Source of the DNA: Agarophyton chilense
Lineage: Eukaryota; Rhodophyta; Florideophyceae; Gracilariales; Gracilariaceae
DNA length: 62,286 bases
Direction of reading: 5' to 3'
NCBI GenBank assembly: GCA_030374765.1
Contig: JARGXX010000061.1
Location: 1 to 62,286 of the forward strand
A program made the translations under genes and the position numbers. Shown one piece after another: positions 54,825-62,286 of the stretch. Each line of letters opens with the position of its first letter. Within the stretch, counting starts at the first letter, position 1. The notes beneath the pieces are model-generated. The model was given only the letters and a program-made list of their open reading frames with translations, was not told the DNA's origin and made no database searches.

Positions 54825-56454
54825 ATGCACGCGGGATTCTCCTTCTCCACTGTTGCTGTTATGCGTGCTGCTGACCATCCAAACATCTTCACTAGTACCC
54901 GATGTTCCAGGACGCCGTCAGGATGCCTTGCCTTCCGAAATGCATCCTAGTTTTCTTCTTTCATTCCAGGTTGGCATTTCCAGAACCTTTTAACTTTGAC
55001 ATGCATCAAGAAGAACCATGATGTCATGAATATCCCCGTGAAGAGTTCCAAGGGCTTTCCAACGGCAGACGAGAAACGGCAGAGGAACAAGAGGTTCAAC
55101 TGGTTTAACAAATGGTATCCTGTTTCTCTAGTAGATGATCTAGAAGTTAGACGGCGAAATGCAGTCCAAATACTCGACACCGATATCGTCGTGTGGCGTG
55201 CGGAGGGAAGCGATGGCTGGACGGTGTTTCATGACCGATGTCCGCATCGATTTGCCGCACTCTCAGAACGAGTACGTTCGTCTACCTATTTCATACCGTC
55301 GTCAAAGTTACATTCATCTAACTCTTGAATCGCGCATAAACCGAACGACCAAGACCTTGGAATGTGGGTACCACGGATGGCAATTCAACTCAATGGGAAA
55401 GTGTTCGGTTATCCCTCAAAGCAAGAGGACTCCATCTGATATATTATGCGCCGCTTCTTTGCCGAGCATTGTGAAAAGTGGTATACTGTTTGCATGGATG
55501 GGAAATTCAGAAACCTCTTCGAATTCCCTTCCATCTTTTGTCGATGACGTGAGGGCAACGTACATCACAAGCTCTTACTCTCGTATCCTCCCTCTTTGCT
55601 TCACGACTCTGATTCAGAATGTACTCGACCCGGCACATATAAGTTTGTTGCTTTCCTCGGCCGTAAACATTGAACCTATTCGGCAGTGAAACTTATTAAC
55701 GCCTAATTTCTCTTCGTAGATTCATTTTGCACATCACGAGCAAATCTGACATCGAGATCTTGCAGCTCCAATTCCTGTTCGTATACTAAAATCTCATACG
55801 ATTGAGGGATTCACTGGAGACCACTATGATGGTTCTGTTCGGCTTAGGTATCGGCCGCCCTGTCTGGTTGAGATTGACACAGCCGACGGGCTGTCGTTTG
55901 CGTATTATGCGGTACCTGTTTCGTCTGGTGTAGTGCGTACATTTGCTTTGCGTGGGACCTCACGTCGTTTTCTACTTCGAATGCCTCATTGGTTTGATCA
56001 CATTCAGCGAAATCGTTTTGTGGAGGAAGACTTAGACCTAATTATTTCACAACAGCGCGAAATGAGGAAAGTATCGAGAACAGCGGATTATACTGGGAGC
56101 TGGGGTGACTTTAATATGCCAACTAGCTCTGATAGACTAATCGTTGAAATGAAAAGGTGGCTTGAGGATCACGCTCCCCTTCACTCATGTGAATGGTTTA
56201 CATTCTTCCCCGGAGAAGAAAATATTGACAGATTCAAATCCAGAATGTCCAGTCACACAGTAGGGTGCACTAGCTGTTCCCGCTTGAGAGGGGTCCTGGT
56301 ACTAACTGAGAGACTTGGCACAATAGCTGCTGCAGGTGCGGCAATTGGTGGGCTTTTCACTGCCGACGAAGTGATAGTTGAATTGCGTGCGGTGATTGTG
56401 GTGTCCGGGCTTCTCTATGTCGTTTCTCAAGGATTGCGCAAAAGATTTGAATGA
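54825..56454 (+). pseudogene. Rieske-type oxygenase of the PAO/PTC52/TIC55 family, with nonsense codons and spoiled splice sites
   Basis: The ATG at 54825 opens a Ser/Thr/Arg-rich, transit-peptide-like start (MHAGFSFSTVAVMRAADHP), then a TAG at 54948. The mature region has FNWFNKWYPVSLVDD and the Rieske ligands CPHRFAALSE ... CGYHGWQF (2Fe-2S). The mononuclear iron site is NVLDPAH joined to IHFAHHEQ. A CxxC (HTVGCTSC) and C-terminal membrane-type segments are typical of PTC52/PAO/TIC55. Homologues act in plastids on chlorophyll derivatives. Alignment requires removing two introns. Intron 1 is 55272-55332 (61 nt, GTACGT...CTAAC...CG), lacking the AG. Intron 2 is 55639-55719 (81 nt, ATAAGT...TAG), lacking the GT. 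A TGA lies at 55747. Outside these points the frame is intact. A recently dead gene is most likely; sequencing error or unusual splicing is possible. Confidence 0.78.
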
Positions 56455-58030
56455 AGGGAATGGGAAATATGATGGAAACATCCGCACTGGTCTTTTGCTG
56501 CCTCTAGGTGCGCACAGCTTTTATGATACCAGGACCGGTGTGTGCATCCATGGGAGGCTATCCCCATCTCAAGGCATTCCAAAATGTTTACTGGCGAAGA
56601 AAACTCTCTCGCAGGTTACTTCTTGGCGTCGAACAAATGTTTCAAAGCAACTCTAAGAAAGCAACTTCCTCGACTTCCTTCAGAACTCTTATACAGTTTG
56701 ACATTGTAAGATACACATCCCCCGCCGCAGAACGAGCAAGTTACGTTTTCCTCTGCATCGACGTTTTTAATACTTACAATGTGGTGTGACGTGCTTTTGT
56801 GGAATCCTGAGTGTGGTTTTAAACCCAAGTCTTGCTTCCGATGCGTTGAAAGCTTAAGCTCTGAGCGAAGGAATCGAATGTGCATTTGGGCGAGAGAGTT
56901 ATCTTTGTTTGATTCGCATTCTAAAGCAAGGAAAAGATACGAGACTTTGTCTGATGAAGGAGTAAACGACATGTGGGGCATTGCAGCATGGAGCAGATAA
57001 TTGCAACTGCTCAGCTTTTTCACCATGGAAGCCGTGAGAAATTTTGATCGCATTTGATGGAGGTATCTACACGAAGTGAATAACATCGGACGAAAATATA
57101 CGAAGAGCTCATCATCGCATGTAATGATCGTTTTGTCCGTTTGAACAAAAATGAATTCATCGAACTTATTACATCCCAACAGATGACTTTTCACCTAGTC
57201 TAGGCCCGCAGTTTGTTGTTAACAGTCACATGGGAAGACTTAAATCCGGACTGCAAAACGTTTTTTACGCTCAACAGCTCGGAGATCAATGCATGACAAA
57301 AGGTTCATAAATTGTCATCTGGGCGATTCACATTGATTAAGTGGAGGAAAAATCCGAATGCTGAGCTCCCTTTAGTGCTCAGCGTTTATCAGCGACGAAA
57401 TTCGTTCTCACATGATAAACAGGAGAGGTTTATTGCTACCATAGAGCATAAACATACTCTTACCCATTCAATGCGGTTAACTGCACTGGGTTAATTAGAG
57501 CGAAGCAGGTTAGCGTTTCTCCTCTCTTTGTAGTGAACTCGTGCGCTGGGTCATGATGTATGCTCAGTCATCGAGCCTTACCCCTTCCCCCACCCCCCAA
57601 TGTAACACCCGGTGAGCTTTAGACTGGGTGGAAGTCTAACAAACTACGAGATCTGCACTCTGCGAATTTCGTCTCCAAGAGTGGAAAAATCTACAGGGCG
57701 TATTTTGTGTGATCGATGGAGGTATATCGTCTCTCCAGCACTCTTGCAAAGCTGCCAACATATGATGTTACCAAGGGTTTGTACGTACTGTGAAGTAAAT
57801 CCTTGGTAAAGCATGCTATTTATTGGAAAAGAGTGGATGATATCATGTCATGGTGTAACGCACGTATGTACATGGTAGCTAATGAGCTACTCGAGTAATC
57901 AAGAGTGGAAGCCGCGGACTTCGGTTAGATTTCGAAAAGTTAGAGAGGACACCGGTGGCCTACAAACTATCTCATTTCGTCCAGGTTTTCGGGAGCCGGC
58001 GACTATCCGTGTTGCAAAAAACGAGCTATG
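56455..58030. other. Unassigned DNA
   Basis: The largest ORF is 192 codons on the minus strand (56616-57194) with no recognised motif. A C-rich run sits near 57583-57598. No gene can be supported. Confidence 0.35.
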
Positions 58031-58960
58031 TTAACGCTTTCGGTCTTCATCGGTTCCGATGCGAGCATCCCACGGTAATGGACCTTTGAACAAAGACCGA
58101 CTGCAATGACGAAACAACGCAGAAAGCTAGGGACAACCCTGTGGATAGGGGTGATATCGAATGTATTGAGTTCTGTCCTGGCGTTTTGTGCTTAAAAGTG
58201 GTGAGTAGCAGCCGTACGGATCGCCAGAAAACGGCCCCAAGGCTTTGGCTCTTTCGCCAGCAGCTACGCCGCGCATGCCACGAACATTTTGAGGGTCGAC
58301 CCCGAAGTACTGGAATCGATGGGCAGGAAAGCGAAGTGCTCTGCGATGAATGTCAACAAAACGATATCGTTTAAACTCGAAGCCAACAACATTGAAAACG
58401 TGGGCATACCTTCCGGTAAGTTGATTAAAGCGACAGATTGAAAACAAAAGGTTCTCCATGGAATCTCGGGCATACTCTTCAGCAAAGGTGCGATTACGTA
58501 CGTGCGTAGCTTATTGACCGAACCATGCCAAGGAGTCAGCGGCCATCCAGTATGTCATGCCTTCACTTCGCGGACCAGTATTGCGACGCGTCTGTCCGCT
58601 GGAAAACAAGAGCAACGCGGTAGAATCATTGGCCGCCAGCTCGACTCCGCGCTGTATGTGACTGAGAAATGTGGGAACCTGTCCTTTTTGGAAGGGTTCG
58701 AGCTGCCAGTTGTTCTCGTCAAACAGCGACGCATGGTCCCATTGATGAGCAGTGTAAACTGCGTGGCCGGCCACCATGACCAAGGTAGTGAGGACGCGAA
58801 GATGGGGCGGGCGTGCATTGTTGGCGGTAGACTCAGTCAGGCCGTCGAGCACGACATCGTTTCGAAGGTTGCGGTTGGTGGGGGCGGCGAAAAGAAGAGC
58901 AAGAGAAGAATGCAGAGAAGAAATGGAGAGCGACTCAAACACGCAGTACGATACGCGCAT
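58031..58960 (-). pseudogene. DUF218-like protein (YdcF/ElyC-type fold) with two in-frame nonsense codons
   Basis: From the ATG at 58960 a single frame runs 310 codons: LRVLTTLVMVAGHAVYTA, LDGLTE upstream, NNWQLEPFQKGQ, TFLSHIQRGVELAANDS, ALLLFSSGQTRRNTGPRSE. After a TAA at 58511-58513 it continues FAEEYARDSMENLLFSICRF, FSGDPYGC, and after a TAG at 58127-58129 LSALFRHCSRSLFKGPLPW. This is the layout of the eukaryotic DUF218-like family (G-x-SGGQTR...GPRSE, EEYARDS, C-terminal CPEL...LPW). The biochemical role of this family is not established. No frameshift or intron is needed. The expected residue at the second stop is Glu (GAG to TAG). Either it is recently dead, or the stops are read through or are sequence errors. 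Confidence 0.72.
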
Positions 58961-59429
58961 GTCTTTGGTTTGTGAGCCAGGCTTTTGTCATTCACATCTA
59001 GCGTTTGGCATCCAAACATAGGCGGTAAACTAGCAGGGGCTTTTGCATTCGTTTCCCATTCATAATTTGCAGGATTTTGATATAGAACAGAAAGCCAAAA
59101 CTAGCTGGCACTCTAAAACATTAACAGAAATTACCTCTGCATCCGCGATCCGTCATTTTTCGCAGATTTTTCGCCGGATATCTTCCGGCATACTAAACTA
59201 GCGGCTAATACTAGCTTTCCGAGAACACAGACGAACGTAGTGACTACCGTTAAAACCTTTTGCTACGATAAAAACCCTGTGGGAGAAAACTCGTAAGCTA
59301 AGGAAAAGGTATAGCACTCTTTCTACCACAGTCGATCACACTTGAACACGTCAACTCCTGCAAACATTAGAAGAAAACCAAGACATTCAAAACAAGAAAG
59401 ACGCAAGGGTTAGTAAGATTATTTTGTTC
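58961..59429. other. Spacer with a copy of the 40.3-kb repeat edge
   Basis: Between the DUF218-like gene and Copia-2. About 59199-59232 (GGCTAATACTAGCTTTCC...CACAGACGA) is the reverse complement, with few differences, of 40324-40353. The Copia-2 3' LTR should lie here or beyond but its start could not be fixed. Confidence 0.45.
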
Positions 59430-62286
59430 CTAGTTTCTGAGACCGCAAAGTAGTCGCATTTTTTCAAGATCATCTCGTCTCGATGACTTTGTCATCATAT
59501 CTGCAGGCTGAGATTTGCTCCTTATCTGCATAACGTTCACAATCCCTTCGCTCAACATCTCTTTCACATGATGATATTTCAGAGCTATATGCTTGTTCTT
59601 TTCCGACACTTTGGGGTTGGTAACTATAGAGGAAGCAGTCAAACTGTCTGTGTAAATCGCGATTGCGTACATCTCCGGTTCTTCTTTTAGAACCCGTTCC
59701 TCTCGGAACTCCCAGAACAGTCTCCTTAGCCATTTCAGCTTCTTTCCACAGTATGAAAGCGCAATATATTCTGCTTCTCCGGACGACAGAGCCGTGAGTG
59801 TCTGCCTCTTCGTCGTCCACATGATTGGTGCTTCGTTCACCTTGATCATCAATCCAGTCGTAGATTTTCTTGTCTCACGACATCCGGCCCAATCTGCATC
59901 GCAGAATGCTTCCATTGGCGCCACAGTACTCGCGGGGAAGAACAAGTAAAGACCCGCTGTACCCTTGAGGTACCGGAGTACTCTCTTCGCAAGTCCCACA
60001 TGCCTTATGCATGGATCATGGACCTGTCTTGCTAGCATTGGTGCTGCAAACATGATGTCTGGCCTTGAAGACACAGCCAAGTACATCAAATATCCTACCA
60101 TCTTTCGGTAGCGACCGTGAAACGCAGGCGTTAAGCCTTTCTCATCATCACTGCGACTCGTAAGGTCGCAAGGGGAAGGCAATGGCGTCCGTGCTACGTT
60201 GCAATGTAGTAACCCATATTCTCTTAAGATTCTTCCCACATATCTTCTTTGGCGGACTTTGATGCCATTCCTATCCCTCTCTATATCTAGTCCTATAAAG
60301 AACTTTGCTTCACCGAGAAGTTTCACCTGAAACAACTTTTGCATCTCTGATTTGAAGTCTTCCAGCAGAGAACGTGAGTCCGACAACATCAAAATGTCGT
60401 CTACTACCACAATTAGATTCAGCATACCGCTTTGAGATTTATACAGATAGAAACGGCTGTCTGCACTGGACTGATTGAATCCATGTCGCAGTAGTTCATC
60501 GTGAAGAACTGATCCCCACACTTGTCCTGCTTGGAGTGCTCCGTAGATTGACTTCTTAAGCAAGCACACCTTTCCAGGTAAATAAGAAGATCCGGAAGAG
60601 TTCTCTGGTTGATCCATAATCAGGGGTTCCTCTAAGTCTCCCTACAGATAAGCGTTGCTAATGTCCATTGTTTCGAGAAGAAGTCCTTGTGTTGCAGCCT
60701 TGGCAATTCCTAGCCGACTCGTTTCTAGTCTAGCCACAGGCGCGTACAAGTAATCTGGATCGAAGTCCAGGTATGGTTTTTGTTTGTCGCCGCGTACCAC
60801 GCAGCGTGCTTTGGCTAGGACTTCAGGTGGATTAGTACTTAGGTGTTTGCTAGTGAATGTCCATAAGAATGGAAGGGGTTTCATGTTTGGTTTGCGATCC
60901 ACAAGCATCCATGTTTCGCGATCCACAAGCGCGTTGTACTCCCTATCAATAGCTTCTGCCCAGTTTGGCATACGTCGCGCTTCTTTGAAGTTGTTGGGCG
61001 TCTTGTCGGTAGTTGCTTGATCTTGGGCTGGAGAGCGTGCTAGCAAGCAATGGGCTAAGGATGCGTCCATATGTTCTTCATCGTCTTCATGAGATTGCCG
61101 TTCTTCTTCGATTCTGCGAAAAGATGAGAAGTCGATGAGCTCATTGATCGATGGAAGCTGTTCCTTCGTCGCCGTAAAGTCCCGATCGCGGCACTTTATC
61201 ACTTTAGCCAGCGAGGGTACGAAGATTCGGAGTAATGTGCATGGGCTATGCATTCCCACGAAGTGACCTAATACAGCGCGAGGTAGAAGTTTCTTGTTCA
61301 CTACTGTATCGGACCTGTAGATAAATGCGTGTCCTTTTTGTCCGAACTTCAGGATATTCGAGAGGTCAGGCTTCTTTCCAAACCATAGCGTAAGTGGGAT
61401 CTTCATATTGATCCTTGAGTTCGGCAAGCGGTTGCGCAGGTAGTTTGCGTGTGATATTGCTTCTTCCCATAGTTGGTGTGGAAGCTGTGACTCATAGAGA
61501 AAAGTTCTTGCCATTTTCCATAAGTCCTGTATGAGTTTTTCAGCTACACCATTGGATTGATAGGCGTGAGCTGGTGTGTACTCAAGTACCATACCGTTTT
61601 CTAACGCGTATGTTATGAACTCATCGGACCTGTTCTCACCCGCCCCGTCAAGGCGAGCGCGGTACATTCTATTTGGAGGCGCTTGGTTTTCCGCGCGAGC
61701 CTTGTACCAACGTACGGACTGGAAGAACTGTGTCTTTTCACTTAGGAAGTAGACAGAACTTGATCGTGTGTTTTCGTCGATCAGCACCTGCATATATCTG
61801 GAACCCTGAAGTGATGGAGGGTTTATCGGTCCTGTGAGGTCCGTGTGGGTGAGTTCTAGAGGGCGAGTTGCCACTGATGTGGAGTGTCTTAGTGGCGCTC
61901 GCTTGCTTCCAGCTTCGATGCATGGTGAGCAGTAGATGTTGTTGACGTCTGTTTCGGTTAAGTGGGGAATTCCTTGGCATTGCTCCACGCCAGAGAGAAG
62001 CCTTTCCCGTCCTGGATGTCCCAACTTTTCGTGCCAGTTCTTTGCCGTGTTACCCGGCGATGGCAGAGTTCCTTGTGCTCGAGGTGGGGGCACAGGATTG
62101 GGTAAAGGGTAAATTCCGTCCCTCGAAGTAGAACGATACAACGTCTCTCCTGTTTTTCGATCATTGAGGTCGAAGCTCAGTGAAAGGTTATGACGAGTTA
62201 GTTGCAAGTCAACATGGCGTGAGAGTGTGTCGAGGGAAACCAAGTTAGCATCGAACGATGGCGTGTGCTTGGCAGGGAGTGTGATG
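59430..62286 (-). mobile_element. Second copia-type element (Copia-2), pol part, running off the window
   Basis: One minus-strand frame spans the region. It starts in GAG-pre-integrase (NWHEKLGHPGRERLL, then CSPCIEAGSKRAP). Integrase follows with LTHTDLTGPI, RLDGAGENRSDEF and NGVAEKLIQDL (D, D, E). RT has VVRGDKQ, ISNAYL, then a TAG at 60642-60644, GDLEEPL and the catalytic VVVDDILML. RNase H has DADWAGCRETRKS and LSSGEAEYIAL, ending in LLCGLRN and a TAG at 59430. The single internal TAG sits where family members carry a polar residue, most simply CAG to TAG. It differs clearly from Copia-1, so a separate lineage is present. Gag and protease lie beyond position 62286. Confidence 0.9.

Noticed and set aside
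17027..60644. A variant nuclear genetic code with TAG/TAA read as sense, suggested by many in-frame TAR codons followed by conserved protein.
   Set aside because: The 1433-codon Copia-1 polyprotein and the 894-codon heparinase-like ORF contain no in-frame TAR. In the BRR2 relic the stops sit at positions where different residues are expected (Glu, Lys, Tyr), and TGA also interrupts genes. Decay explains it better.

Overview
This is eukaryotic nuclear DNA, most likely from a red alga, probably a florideophyte (inference). The evidence is a starch-type isoamylase relic, a Rieske oxygenase of the pheophorbide-a-oxygenase/PTC52/TIC55 kind, a secreted heparinase II/III-like protein of the sort expected to act on matrix polysaccharides, a BRR2-type splicing helicase fragment, a decapping protein (DCP1), and a heavy load of copia, Ty3/gypsy and Plavaka-like elements. 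Where introns can be inferred they are tiny (about 60-80 nt). Genes are sparse; most of the sequence is transposons and broken gene pieces.

Layout. 1-2475: old reverse-strand copia fragment. 4051-6735: intact heparinase II/III-like secreted protein (-). 7874-9318: broken membrane-anchored aspartyl protease (+). 10469-17026: complete young copia element (Copia-1) with near-identical LTRs, ATGCA target duplication, half-tRNA-type primer site and an intact 1433-aa polyprotein. It sits inside a BRR2-like helicase relic whose right part runs to about 17475. 17.7-18.7 kb: copy B of an unknown Cys/His-motif gene family. 19.4-19.8 kb: isoamylase relic. 20-27 kb: nothing firm. 26996-38218: decayed reverse-strand chromovirus (Ty3/gypsy) with gag, pol and chromodomain on the minus strand, a 512-aa ORF on the opposite strand, and many ACC-N4..6-GGT dyads.

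40.9-42.4 kb: tandem array with a period near 263 bp whose units look like minus-strand mini-exons separated by ~70-nt introns. It lies beside a Plavaka/CACTA-like transposase (42671-45853, one internal TAG) that converges on a broken partner gene (45888-48706). 49.9-50.5 kb: DCP1-like gene (-) next to a small divergent ORF. 51.2-52.1 kb: copy A of the unknown family. 52.7-53.0 kb: 51-bp minisatellite inside a proline-rich ORF. 53.7 kb: perfect 20-bp-arm hairpin. 54825-56454: Rieske oxygenase pseudogene with nonsense codons and two spoiled splice sites. 58031-58960: DUF218-like gene with two nonsense codons. 59430-62286: second, different copia element (Copia-2, -) running off the window.

Working together: only the heparinase-like gene, DCP1 and Copia-1 look intact enough to be active. 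The rest looks like a transposon-rich zone that collects and erodes host-gene copies. Many relics keep their frame for long stretches and are broken by nonsense codons rather than indels. All family calls come from reading motifs by eye; no database search was possible.
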